Source: Rhizobium sp. WYJ-E13 (GTDB lineage Bacteria > Pseudomonadota > Alphaproteobacteria > Rhizobiales > Rhizobiaceae). Taken from it: a stretch of 64,000 nt of DNA. The stretch covers positions 558,001-622,000 of the forward strand of contig NZ_CP076853.1 in the NCBI RefSeq assembly GCF_018987265.1. Reading direction: 5' to 3'. The stretch's first letter is position 1. Each line of letters starts with the position of its first letter. Positions 27,968 to 36,703 of the stretch are shown here, piece by piece. The position numbers and the translations under genes were made by a program. Under the pieces are notes generated by a model. The model was not told the DNA's origin. It saw only the letters and a program-made list of their open reading frames with translations, and did no database searches.

Positions 27968-28921
27968 TCAGAAATATCCTTCACGCTTCTTCTTTTCCAT
28001 GGAACCGGACTGGTCACGGTCGATGGCGCGGCCCTGGCGCTCGGAAACCGTAGCGATTTCCAGCTCCGCGATGATCTCTTCAAGGCTGGTGGCGGTGGAA
28101 CGGATCGCGCCCGTCAGCGGGAAGCAACCGAGCGTGCGGAAGCGGATGAAGTCTTCCTGCTTCGTTTCGCCGGGCAGCAACTCCAGACGCGGGTCGGAGG
28201 CGGCGATCATCATGCCGTCGCGCTCGACATAGGGGCGCTTGGCGGCGAAATAGAGCGGCACGATCGGGATATCCTCGGCCTGGATGTAGCGCCAGATATC
28301 GACCTCGGTCCAGTTCGACAGCGGAAAGACTCGCACACTTTCTCCCTTGCGGATCTGGCCGTTATAGATGTTCCAAAGTTCAGGGCGCTGGTTGCGTGGA
28401 TCCCAGCGATGGTCCGGCGTGCGGAACGAGTAGATGCGTTCCTTGGCGCGGGAGGCTTCCTCGTCGCGCCTTGCGCCGCCGAAGGCCGCGTCATATTGGC
28501 CGGCATCCAGCGCGTTGCGCAACGCTTCCGTCTTCATGATGTCGGTGTAGCGGGCCGAGCCATAGGTAAACGGTGTGATGTTCTCAGCCGTGCCGCGTGG
28601 ATTGATGTGCTCGATCAGGTCCAGATCGTACTTCTTCACGATCTCGTCCCGGAAGGTGATCATCTCCGCAAACTTCCAGCCCGTATTGACGTGCAGCAGC
28701 GGGAAGGGCACGCGGCCGGGATAGAAAGCCTTGCGGGCAAGATGCAGCAGAACGGAAGAATCCTTGCCAATCGAATAGAGCATCACGGGACGCTCGAATT
28801 CGGCGGCAACTTCGCGGAAGATATGGATCGCTTCGTTTTCCAGCGCTTTCAGATGCGGGTCGAGCGGCGGCTTGGCGCTCTGCGGATTGGTCAGTTCCGT
28901 ATCCTGACGGGTATCGGGCAT
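27968..28921 (-). CDS. cysD: Sulfate adenylyltransferase subunit 2
   Basis: A 317-residue catalytic subunit of ATP sulfurylase. The PP-loop-like '[20 protein letters not shown]' binds ATP, and '[52 protein letters not shown]' is the conserved core. '[17 protein letters not shown]' follows. With CysN it adenylates sulfate to APS. ATG 28921 begins the conserved part; the frame is open further upstream but that part overlaps cysH. The gap from cysH is 17 bases. Confidence 0.96.
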   Translation of the reverse strand: MPDTRQDTELTNPQSAKPPLDPHLKALENEAIHIFREVAAEFERPVMLYSIGKDSSVLLHLARKAFYPGRVPFPLLHVNTGWKFAEMITFRDEIVKKYDLDLIEHINPRGTAENITPFTYGSARYTDIMKTEALRNALDAGQYDAAFGGARRDEEASRAKERIYSFRTPDHRWDPRNQRPELWNIYNGQIRKGESVRVFPLSNWTEVDIWRYIQAEDIPIVPLYFAAKRPYVERDGMMIAASDPRLELLPGETKQEDFIRFRTLGCFPLTGAIRSTATSLEEIIAELEIATVSERQGRAIDRDQSGSMEKKKREGYF

Positions 28922-28938
28922 TTTGTACTCCAGACTTC

Positions 28939-29682
28939 TTACTGCTGCGCGACGATCGAAGCCGCTTCTTCGGCGACATGCAGGCCGCATTCGCGCTTCT
29001 CATCCTGTTCCCACCACCAGCGGCCGGCACGTTCCGGCTCGCCGGGCTTGATGGCGCGGGTGCAGGGCTCGCAGCCGATCGAGGGATAGCCGCGGGCATG
29101 CAGCGGGTTGATCGGCACGCCGTTGTCGGCAACGAAGGCCTTGATCTTGTCGATATCCCAATCGGCGAGCGGATTGACCTTCAGAAGGTGGCGCTCAGCG
29201 TCATATTCCGCAAAGGGCGTCTCGGCGCGGTTGGCCGACTGGCCGCGGCGCAGGCCGGTGATCCAGATCGTTGCGCCTGCCAGCGCCCGCGCAAGCGGCT
29301 TCAGCTTGCGCACGCCACAACAGGCATGCCTGGCTTCGACGCTCTCGTAGAAACCGTTCATGCCGTATTTCGCCGCGTAAGCATCGATGTCGGCCTGTTC
29401 GGGTTCGTAGCGGGCAATATGGATGTCGTACTGGCTCTCCGTCTCGTCGATCAGATCAAGCGTTTCCTTGAAAAGCCGGCCTGTCTGCAGCGTGACGACA
29501 TCGATCGGCAGGCGATGCGTGCCGATTTCCGCAGTGATGACCTGGTCTTCGATGCCGAGTGACGTGGTGAAGACCACACGTCCGCCAAGGCCGGCAACGA
29601 ACGAAAGCCGGCCGGCGAGGTCGAGGCCCGAAAGCTTGTCAGCCAAAGCCTCGGCTTCTTCGATCGGATTGATAACAGTCAT
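28939..29682 (-). CDS. cysH: Adenylyl-sulfate (APS) reductase
   Basis: A 247-residue enzyme reducing APS to sulfite. Four cysteines of an iron-sulfur cluster are present: C121-C122 in 'HACCGVRK' and C204/C207 in 'IGCEPCTRA'. These mark the APS-type assimilatory enzyme rather than the cluster-free PAPS reductase of enterics. The catalytic Cys is C232 in 'KRECGLH'. This fits a genome where APS is reduced directly. First gene of the cys operon, divergent from an Rrf2 regulator. Confidence 0.95.
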   Translation of the reverse strand: MTVINPIEEAEALADKLSGLDLAGRLSFVAGLGGRVVFTTSLGIEDQVITAEIGTHRLPIDVVTLQTGRLFKETLDLIDETESQYDIHIARYEPEQADIDAYAAKYGMNGFYESVEARHACCGVRKLKPLARALAGATIWITGLRRGQSANRAETPFAEYDAERHLLKVNPLADWDIDKIKAFVADNGVPINPLHARGYPSIGCEPCTRAIKPGEPERAGRWWWEQDEKRECGLHVAEEAASIVAQQ

Positions 29683-30102
29683 GGGGGATCCTGTCCTTGA
29701 TATTGGCCGGAGTATTACAGCTGAAGGACGGATCGGACAGAAAAAGGGATTTCGAAAGGACTGGCTAGCGGAGCAAATATCTCTCCCATCCTGCCGCAAT
29801 GCAGAAAAGCAGCCGCCAACGTCAAAAAATGCGCTCGATCTTAATATCTATAGAAATAGTAGTGTTACACGGCGCCTGTCAATTGGAAATCGGAAGTGAT
29901 GGCGATAATGATGAAAATTGCCGTTTTTTGAAGTAGCTTATCAACTGTTGGCCGAGGGTGAATAACAGGGCCAAAACACTTGTCTCTCAAGGCTTTTTCC
30001 GGCGCGTTCAAATTCCGTTCATGCTGGCTGTGCAATAGAGGCGAATAGCTTTCGTGCGATGCCGGGGTTCGGCACCGCTTTGTGTGTGTTCGACGGTCCG
30101 AG
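29683..30102. other. Divergent promoter region between cysH and the Rrf2 regulator
   Basis: No gene is supported in these 420 bases. The middle is AT-rich and contains CTAT-AGAA-ATAG (29848-29859), a small inverted repeat that could be part of a regulator site in front of cysH. Several long A or T runs lie around 29900-29930. It must hold the promoters of both flanking units. Confidence 0.5.
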
Positions 30103-30549
30103 ATGATTACGCAAAAAGCGAAATATGCGCTGCGGGCGCTGACGGTTCTGGCGGAAGCTGCGGCCGACGAACCCGTCATGATTTCCGACATTGCCGTGCA
30201 GCAGAAGATCCCGAAGAAGTTTCTGGAGCAGATCCTGCTCGACCTGAAGCATCACGGCATCGTCGTCAGCCGCCGCGGCAAGCAGGGCGGCTACCTGCTG
30301 CTGAAACCGGCCCGCAGCATCACCTTCGGCGAGATCCTGCGCATCATCGACGGCCCCATCGCGCCGCTGCCGTGCCTGTCGATCACTGCTTACCGCAAGT
30401 GCGATGACTGCGACGGCGAGCAGACCTGCGAAATCCGGCATGTCTTCGCCAAGGTGGCCGACGCCACCCGCAAGGTCCTCTTCTCGACGACCATCGCCGA
30501 TGCCGTGGGAACCAAACAGGGTGCCGAGGTCACGCGCCTGCTCGCCTGA
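30103..30549 (+). CDS. Rrf2-family transcriptional regulator, probable sulfur-assimilation regulator
   Basis: A 148-residue protein. The winged helix is 'MITQKAKYALRALTVLAEAA...ISDIAVQQKIPKKFLEQILLDLKHHGIVVSRRGKQGGYLLLKPA'. Four cysteines follow, C91, C100, C103 and C109, a spacing that could bind an iron-sulfur cluster or act as a thiol sensor. Its position divergent from cysHDN suggests it controls sulfate assimilation, as CymR-like Rrf2 proteins do. It is distinct in sequence from the iron regulator RirA. The target is inferred from position only. Confidence 0.85.
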   Translation: MITQKAKYALRALTVLAEAAADEPVMISDIAVQQKIPKKFLEQILLDLKHHGIVVSRRGKQGGYLLLKPARSITFGEILRIIDGPIAPLPCLSITAYRKCDDCDGEQTCEIRHVFAKVADATRKVLFSTTIADAVGTKQGAEVTRLLA

Positions 30550-30650
30550 TCCGTTTTCCTCCCACTCACCGGTCTTCAAGATTCGGTGAGTGCTCTTCTC
30601 ATATGTCGTCCATGCTCCACCTGCCCGTTCATTCGGGTAGGGAGAAGATT

Positions 30651-31037
30651 ATGTTTGCACTTTCAGGCCAGCGAGTGCTGGCGGCTGCCATGCTCTCGGC
30701 CGCATTCGCAACGGGTGCAGCGGCGCATCACGGCTGGTCATGGGCGGAAGCCGACCAGATCGAGCTCCGCGGCACCATCCAGCAGATATCCATGGGCGGG
30801 CCGCATCCGACGCTCGATGTCGCAACCGTTGATGACGGCGTCTGGCGTGTCGAGCTCGGCAATCCGCGCCAGACGGAGCGCTCCGGCTTCGTGGAGGGCG
30901 TCGCAAAGCCCGGCGATCAGGTCACAGCACTCGGAAACCGCTCGCGGGACCGCAACGAGAAACGGCTGAAGGCCGTGCGCATCACCATCGGTGAAAAGCG
31001 CTACGACATTTATCCGGAACGCATCCAGACGAACTGA
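30651..31037 (+). CDS. DUF6152-like exported protein
   Basis: A 128-residue secreted protein. The signal peptide 'MFALSGQRVLAAAMLSAAFATGAAA' is followed directly by HHGWSW, the N-terminal double-His/Trp sequence characteristic of DUF6152. The mature protein has 'IELRGTIQQISMGGPHPTLDV' and 'PGDQVTALGNRSRD', a small beta-barrel pattern. The His-rich mature N-terminus could bind a metal. GGGAGAAG supports the start. It is 9 bases upstream of a four-helix membrane protein, and the two are presumably co-transcribed. Confidence 0.8.
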   Translation: MFALSGQRVLAAAMLSAAFATGAAAHHGWSWAEADQIELRGTIQQISMGGPHPTLDVATVDDGVWRVELGNPRQTERSGFVEGVAKPGDQVTALGNRSRDRNEKRLKAVRITIGEKRYDIYPERIQTN

Positions 31038-31046
31038 CGCTTCGTC

Positions 31047-31517
31047 ATGGAGCTTCTCGAATGGCTGGCTGCCACCACACTCGCGGTCGAGCTCAAACGC
31101 TCCGCGACGCTCTACATGTTCGTCAACGCCGCCCATATCCTGGCGATCGGCCTTCTGGTCGGCGCCATTCTCCCGCTTGATCTCAGGCTCGCCGGCTTCT
31201 TCGCCAAAGTGCCGGTGGAGGTCATCGCACCCTTCCTGTCCCGCTCGGCAGGCATCGGCCTCGCCTTGGCTTTGCTCACCGGCTTTTGTCTCTTCAGTGT
31301 CCGCCCGGCCGAATATGCTGCAAATACCGCCTTCCTCGCCAAACTCGGCCTGATCGCCTTTGGTCTCCTCAATGTGCTCATCGTTCATGCCGGTAAGGGG
31401 TGGCGAACCGCGATCGCGATCGGCATCGTCCGTCCCGCGTTGCAGTTTTCCGCGGCCCTTTCGGCGTTGATATGGATCGCAGCCGTCGTGGCCGGAAGGT
31501 GGATCGGCTTTCTGTAA
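31047..31517 (+). CDS. Four-helix membrane protein (DUF2214/DUF6644-like)
   Basis: A 156-residue integral membrane protein with hydrophobic segments at about 20-45, 60-80, 93-110 and 128-152. 'LYMFVNAAHILAIGLLVGAILPLDLRLAG' carries a membrane His, and another His is at about 112 in 'LLNVLIVHAGKGW'. Two buried His on separate helices could ligate heme b. Function unknown. It follows the DUF6152 protein closely, and the pairing suggests a small membrane module with an exported partner. Confidence 0.75.
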   Translation: MELLEWLAATTLAVELKRSATLYMFVNAAHILAIGLLVGAILPLDLRLAGFFAKVPVEVIAPFLSRSAGIGLALALLTGFCLFSVRPAEYAANTAFLAKLGLIAFGLLNVLIVHAGKGWRTAIAIGIVRPALQFSAALSALIWIAAVVAGRWIGFL

Positions 31518-31615
31518 GCCCGTCGCCTGCTTTACGACACGCTGCCCAGTTTTCATTGGAGGCGACGGTCGTCGTCCTTGCCATCCGTCATCAGCGCGAA
31601 GAAGATTATTGCTGA

Positions 31616-33268
31616 CTACCGGTCGCTCACCGCCGCACGCGGATTGCTCCACGGTTCCTGATTGGAGCGCGCCAGCCTTTGCTTACCGAGAATATGGTCT
31701 GCGGCTTTCTCGCCTGTCATGATCGACGGACCATTCAGATTGCCGTAGGTGACATGTGGGAAGATCGAGCTGTCTGCGACGCGCAGGCCACCCACGCCGA
31801 TCACCCTGGTATCGGGATCGACAACCGCCATCGGGTCGTCCTTCGCGCCCATACGGCAGGTGCCGCACGGATGATAGGCGCTCTCCAGATGCTCGCGCAG
31901 GAAAGCGTCGATCTCGTCATCCGTCTGCACATTCTCGCCAGGCTGGATTTCCGGGCCGCGATAATGGTCGAAAGCCTTCTGGCCGAAGATCTCGCGCGTC
32001 AGGCGCACGCAGTGGCGGAATTTCTCCCAATCCTCGGCATGGCTCATATAGTTGAAGCGCAGCACCGGATCGGCCTTTGGATCTGTCGAGCGTAGCGTCA
32101 CGTTGCCGCGCGATTTCGAGAGATTGTAGCCGACATGCACCTGGAAGCCGTGCGTATTGGCGGCCGCCTTGCCGTCATAGCTGATGGCGACCGGCAGGAA
32201 GTGATACTGGATATCCGGCTGTTTCAAGCCTGGGCCTGAGCGCAGGAAAGCACAGGCCTCGAACTGGTTGGAGGCGCCGAGCCCGCCCTTGGAAAGCAGC
32301 CATTGCGCACCGGCGACACCCTGCCAGAACCACGGCAGCCAGGAATAGAGCGACACCGGCTTGGTCGAGATCTGCTGGAAATAGAATTCCATATGGTCCT
32401 GCAGATTGGCGCCGACGCCCGGCCGATCGGCCTTCACCTCGATGCCCATGTCCCGCAGATGCGCGCCAGGACCGATGCCGGACAGCATCAAAAGCTTGGG
32501 TGAGTTGAAGGCGGAAGCTGAAACGATCACCTCACGATTGGCCTTGACGATCTCGGTTGCGCCGCCGCGCTCGATCTCCACGCCCGTCGCGCGGCCGTTC
32601 TCGATGATGATCCTACGCGCAAAGCCCCGGACGAGCTCAACGTTCGGCCGCTTCAGCGCCGGCTTCAGATAGGCGTTCGCCGCCGACCAGCGCCGGCCGT
32701 GATGGATGGTCTGTTCCATCAGCCCGAAGCCTTCCTGCTTCGAGCCATTATAATCCTCGGTCGTTTCGAAGCCCGCCTGTTTTCCGGCGTCGATGAAGGC
32801 ATGAAACAGCGGGTTCTTCATCACACCGCGCTGCACATGCAGCGGCCCGTCCGTGCCGCGCCAGCCTTCCTCGCCGCCGTGCGAATGCTCCATGCGCTTG
32901 AAATAGGGCAGCACATCCGCATAGGCCCAACCATTCGCGCCGAGCTCTTCCCATCGATTGTAGTCTTCCGCATGACCGCGCACATAGACCATGCCGTTGA
33001 TGGAGGACGAGCCGCCGATGACCTTGCCGCGCGGCGCGGTGATGCGTCTGTTGTTGAGATTCGGCTCGGGCTCGGAAAGATAGCCCCAGTTATAGCGCTT
33101 CATGCTCATCGGCCAGGCAAGTGCTGCCGGCATCTGGATGAACGGCCCGAAATCCGAACCGCCCGCCTCGATGACGATGACGGTATTCTTGCCGTCTTCC
33201 GAAAGCCGGTAAGCCAGTGCCGAACCCGCAGAGCCGGAGCCGACGATGACGAAATCTGCCTGTTGCAT
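31616..33268 (-). CDS. betA: Choline dehydrogenase
   Basis: A 550-residue GMC flavoenzyme oxidising choline to betaine aldehyde (and further to betaine). The FAD dinucleotide motif is '[20 protein letters not shown]' (5-24). The GMC signatures '[26 protein letters not shown]' and '[18 protein letters not shown]' follow, and the active-site His is in '[12 protein letters not shown]'. Full length. Order betI-betB-betA, with betA last. No choline sulfatase gene (betC) lies in the cluster. Confidence 0.95.
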   Translation of the reverse strand: MQQADFVIVGSGSAGSALAYRLSEDGKNTVIVIEAGGSDFGPFIQMPAALAWPMSMKRYNWGYLSEPEPNLNNRRITAPRGKVIGGSSSINGMVYVRGHAEDYNRWEELGANGWAYADVLPYFKRMEHSHGGEEGWRGTDGPLHVQRGVMKNPLFHAFIDAGKQAGFETTEDYNGSKQEGFGLMEQTIHHGRRWSAANAYLKPALKRPNVELVRGFARRIIIENGRATGVEIERGGATEIVKANREVIVSASAFNSPKLLMLSGIGPGAHLRDMGIEVKADRPGVGANLQDHMEFYFQQISTKPVSLYSWLPWFWQGVAGAQWLLSKGGLGASNQFEACAFLRSGPGLKQPDIQYHFLPVAISYDGKAAANTHGFQVHVGYNLSKSRGNVTLRSTDPKADPVLRFNYMSHAEDWEKFRHCVRLTREIFGQKAFDHYRGPEIQPGENVQTDDEIDAFLREHLESAYHPCGTCRMGAKDDPMAVVDPDTRVIGVGGLRVADSSIFPHVTYGNLNGPSIMTGEKAADHILGKQRLARSNQEPWSNPRAAVSDR

Positions 33269-33320
33269 GCTGTTCCCTTTGGATTGTCGTGTGCAACTGC
33301 CGCGTCGATTTCCGATGAGG

Positions 33321-34784
33321 TCAGTAGGGTGAGGCGACCGGCCCCATGCCGACGTAAACCGTCTTCAGTTCGCTATAGTGCTCGAGTGCCGCCAGCGAAT
33401 TTTCGCGCCCGAAGCCCGATTGCTTCGATCCCCCGAACGGGATTTCGACCGGGCAGAGATTGTATGTGTTGATCCAGAGCGTGCCGGCGTCGAGCTGGTC
33501 GACGACGCGGTGAGCGCGTGTCAGATCGGCAGTGAAGACGCCGCCGGAGAGGCCAAATTCCGTCGTATTGGCGCGCTTGATGACTTCGGCTTCATCGTCG
33601 AAATCGAGCACGCACATGACGGGACCGAAGATTTCCTCACGCGCGATCGTCATCCCATCCGTTACATCGGCAAAGACGGTCGGCTGAACATAATAGCCTT
33701 CTCCCGTCACATGGTTCGGAATGCCGCCGCCGGTCACCAGTGTCGCGCCCTCGGCCTTGCCCTTCTCGATATAGGACAACACCTTCTCGCGCTGTGCCCA
33801 GGACACCATCGGGCCGAGCTGGCTGGCTTCGTCCATCGGATCGCCGATCAGGATCGCCTCGGTGCGCGCCTTCAGCCGCCTCAGAAACTCGCTCTTGATG
33901 GTTTTCTGCACGAAGACACGGGTGCCGTTGGAGCAGACCTGGCCCGTCGAATAGAAATTGCCGAGCATCGCACCGCCGACGGCGCTGTCGAGATCGGCAT
34001 CGTCGAAGACGATCAGCGGCGACTTGCCGCCGAGCTCCATCGTCACATGCTTGAGCTGGCCTGCGGCAGCAGCCGCCACCTTACGCCCGGTCGGTACCGA
34101 GCCTGTCAGTGACACCTTGGCGACATCGGGATGATTGACGAGCAGCGGTCCGGTGTCCCGGTCGCCCTGGATGACATTGTAAAGCCCCTTCGGCAGGCCG
34201 GCCTCATGCAGGATTTCGGCGATGGCAAGCGCGCCGAGCGGTGTTGTTTCCGAGGGTTTGAAAACCATGGCGTTGCCGGCGACCAGAGCCGGCGCGCCCT
34301 TCCAGCAGGCAATCTGCTGCGGGTAGTTCCAGGCGCCGATGCCGACGCAGACACCGAGCGGCACGCGCTTCGTATAGGCAAAATCCTGGCCGAGCGGGAT
34401 ATGCGAGCCGTTCAGTCCCGCAGGTGCCACGCCGCCGAAGAACTCGAAGGCATCGGCGCCCGAGGTCGGGTCGGCGACGATGGTTTCCTGGATCGGCTTG
34501 CCGGTATCGAGCGTTTCCAGCTCCGAAAGTTCTCGATTGCGTTCACGCATGATCTCGGCCGCGCGCTTCAGGATGCGCCCGCGTGCCATTGGGCTTAATG
34601 CCGCCCATTCCGGCTGCGCGCGTTTGGCGGCCGCGATCGCCTTTTCGACGATGGCAGGCGTTGCGGCATGGAGCCGGGCGATCACTTCCCCGGTCGCCGG
34701 ATAGATGCTCTCGATGATGGTGCCGCCTTCATCCTCGACATATTCCCCGTCGATGAAGTGCGATGCTTTCGGCTGGGCTTTCAT
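33321..34784 (-). CDS. betB: Betaine aldehyde dehydrogenase
   Basis: A 487-residue NAD(P)-dependent aldehyde dehydrogenase making glycine betaine. The catalytic residues are E250 in '[11 protein letters not shown]' and C284 in '[10 protein letters not shown]'. The NAD-binding '[13 protein letters not shown]' and '[34 protein letters not shown]' are typical. Full length. It lies between betI and betA on the same strand, 34 bases after betI, so it is part of the bet operon. Confidence 0.95.
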   Translation of the reverse strand: MKAQPKASHFIDGEYVEDEGGTIIESIYPATGEVIARLHAATPAIVEKAIAAAKRAQPEWAALSPMARGRILKRAAEIMRERNRELSELETLDTGKPIQETIVADPTSGADAFEFFGGVAPAGLNGSHIPLGQDFAYTKRVPLGVCVGIGAWNYPQQIACWKGAPALVAGNAMVFKPSETTPLGALAIAEILHEAGLPKGLYNVIQGDRDTGPLLVNHPDVAKVSLTGSVPTGRKVAAAAAGQLKHVTMELGGKSPLIVFDDADLDSAVGGAMLGNFYSTGQVCSNGTRVFVQKTIKSEFLRRLKARTEAILIGDPMDEASQLGPMVSWAQREKVLSYIEKGKAEGATLVTGGGIPNHVTGEGYYVQPTVFADVTDGMTIAREEIFGPVMCVLDFDDEAEVIKRANTTEFGLSGGVFTADLTRAHRVVDQLDAGTLWINTYNLCPVEIPFGGSKQSGFGRENSLAALEHYSELKTVYVGMGPVASPY

Positions 34785-34818
34785 GTCGCTGGTCCCTGGT
34801 TTGACGTACGGTTGCTGC

Positions 34819-35406
34819 TCATGCGCTGATGTAGGTGAGCTGTGTCGTTACATAGTCTTCCGTCAGCGCGATCGAGGCTTCGATGCCGATCGGCGCCGAT
34901 TTTAGACTTTGCCGGATATAGAGACCGTCGATCATCGCGGCCGCGCCCTCCGCGATGCGTTCTGCGGCATCGGCGGGGCAAAGCGATTTGAGCGGCGCAA
35001 GCAGGTTGGAGCGCAGGCGCCGCGCATAGACGACGAGGAAACGCCGCGTCTCTTCGGATCGCTGCGCCTCGGCATAAAAGGCGAGCCAGGCGGCGATCGT
35101 TTGCGGCGCGAACTGATCGGCATGAAAGCTGACCCGGATGATGGCCGAGATCCGTTCGCGCGGCTTTGCCGCTTGCCTCAGCGCCGTCACGGCGTCGTTG
35201 CGCAATTGCCGTAGCAGGAAACGGATGGTCTCGATCAGCAACTGTTCCTTGCTGCCAAAATAGTGGTGGGCAAGGGCAGGCGATACGCCAGCTCGCCGGG
35301 CGATGTCGGACATGGTGACGGTCAGCGAGCCGTGATCGCCGATCACCTGCAGCGCCGCATCCACAAGCGCCTTGCGTCGCACCGATTCCATTCCGACCTT
35401 CGGCAA
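34819..35406 (-). CDS. betI: Transcriptional repressor BetI (TetR family)
   Basis: A 195-residue TetR regulator. The DNA-binding domain is '[48 protein letters not shown]' (10-57), where '[11 protein letters not shown]' is distinctive for BetI. The C-terminal domain senses choline in the known family. It is first in the bet operon, and an inverted repeat of 8-base arms stands 34 bases upstream of its start, consistent with self-repression relieved by choline. Confidence 0.93.
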   Translation of the reverse strand: MPKVGMESVRRKALVDAALQVIGDHGSLTVTMSDIARRAGVSPALAHHYFGSKEQLLIETIRFLLRQLRNDAVTALRQAAKPRERISAIIRVSFHADQFAPQTIAAWLAFYAEAQRSEETRRFLVVYARRLRSNLLAPLKSLCPADAAERIAEGAAAMIDGLYIRQSLKSAPIGIEASIALTEDYVTTQLTYISA

Positions 35407-35439
35407 GTTGAATCCTCCGAGAATAGGTGGAACGTATTT

Positions 35440-35459
35440 TTGATTGACTGATCAATCAA
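35440..35459. promoter_or_regulatory. Probable BetI operator
   Basis: TTGATTGA-CTGA-TCAATCAA is a perfect inverted repeat with 8-base arms and a 4-base spacer, just upstream of betI. ATTGATT-type symmetric sites are known at bet promoters of other bacteria. The size fits a TetR dimer. Confidence 0.75.
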
Positions 35460-35544
35460 TAAAAATCTTTCACCGATTGATCTGAGTCACCTCTTTCCGT
35501 GCAAAATTGTTGCAGCATATCTCCGGCAATCAGGAGATGCGCCA

Positions 35545-36093
35545 ATGGCCAATATTTACGACGGAATGCCCGAATCCCCGTTGCGGTCGAAATGGGTATG
35601 GTTCGTCGGTCTCGGCGTGCTGCTCCTCATCTGCGGTCTCATCGCTCTCAGCAATCTGCTGATGGCGACCGTCGCTTCAGTCTTTTATGTCGGCATGCTG
35701 ATGCTGGCGGGCGGCATCATCTATCTCATCCACGCCTTCCAGGTACGCGGCTGGGATCATGTCCTCTTCTGGGCGTTGAGCGGCGTGCTCTATGTGCTCG
35801 CCGGCATCTGCGCCTTCATCAACCCTATCCTCACCTCGGCTGCCTTGACCCTGTTTCTGGCCATCGCGCTGCTCATTGCCGGTGTCTTCCGCCTCTTCGT
35901 CGGCATGCGCATGCGGCCGCTCAAAGGGTGGGGCTGGATCGTCGCGAGCGGCCTCATCACCGCTCTTGCGGGCTTCGTGATTGCGCTCGGCTGGCCGGTC
36001 AACAGCCTCTGGATACTCGGTCTTTTCCTGGCCATCGATCTCATCGTTCAGGGCTGGACAATGCTCGCCTTCGGCCTTGGTATCCGGTCTTGA
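35545..36093 (+). CDS. HdeD-family membrane protein
   Basis: A 182-residue membrane protein with six predicted transmembrane helices arranged in three pairs. They run from 'WVWFVGLGVLLLICGLIALSNLL' through 'VLFWALSGVLYVLAGICAFINPI' and 'GWGWIVASGLITALAGFVIALGWP' to 'ILGLFLAIDLIVQGWTMLAFGL'. This threefold repeat is the HdeD pattern. In enterics HdeD is linked to acid resistance, but the biochemical role is not settled. Monocistronic in appearance. Confidence 0.88.
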   Translation: MANIYDGMPESPLRSKWVWFVGLGVLLLICGLIALSNLLMATVASVFYVGMLMLAGGIIYLIHAFQVRGWDHVLFWALSGVLYVLAGICAFINPILTSAALTLFLAIALLIAGVFRLFVGMRMRPLKGWGWIVASGLITALAGFVIALGWPVNSLWILGLFLAIDLIVQGWTMLAFGLGIRS

Positions 36094-36307
36094 AACTGTG
36101 GAGAGAAGCAGCCGGATGGTCTGATCAGGCCGTTTCTTTTTTGACAAGAAGATGATGGGGTACTAAAATTTGAGGGTTGAAGGCCGGCCCCGCAGAAGGG
36201 CCGTCTCCTGTGCTCAGGCACTTCGGCATTGGCGCAGGTCGCCGCGGAAAGCCGAAAATGGACCCCCGTAGGCAGCCTCTGCCGAAACAGAATGGGAGGA
36301 GAATTCC

Positions 36308-36550
36308 ATGCCGATGGTCACCGTTTCCATCTCACCGCTCCAGGCGGCCGGCATCCGCGATGCTGTCGATCAAGGCGGATATGCATCGAGCAGCGAGGTC
36401 GTGCGCGAGGCACTGCGCCTGTGGGATGCCGCCCGCAGACTGCACGAAGATCACAGCGACGTCTTGGCCGATGAAAGTGCTCCCAGCGGCGGCAGATGCG
36501 TCGCCGATATGTTTGCAGATCATGAAGCGGAACATCGCCGCTCGGCTTGA
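36308..36550 (+). CDS. ParD-family antitoxin, orphan
   Basis: An 80-residue ribbon-helix-helix protein: 'MPMVTVSISPLQAAGIRDAVDQGGYASSSEVVREALRLWD' is the ParD DNA-binding and dimerisation domain, followed by a polar tail. GGGAGGAGAATTCC upstream supplies a good ribosome site. A ParE toxin gene should follow, but the next gene at 36704 encodes a c-di-GMP protein and the 150-base gap holds no toxin-like frame. It therefore appears to be an orphan, or the toxin has been lost. Confidence 0.8.
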   Translation: MPMVTVSISPLQAAGIRDAVDQGGYASSSEVVREALRLWDAARRLHEDHSDVLADESAPSGGRCVADMFADHEAEHRRSA

Positions 36551-36703
36551 ATAAGCCATTGATTGCAAATGGAAAATCTAATAAACGCTGAGCGCGCATG
36601 GAAGCCTGCGCGTTTCATAAAAGTTTCACACTGACGAAAGAGTTCGTTGACCCTTCTGTTCCATTGTCCGACCGAAAAAGAAAAGGTCACAGTGGAGATT
36701 GGC

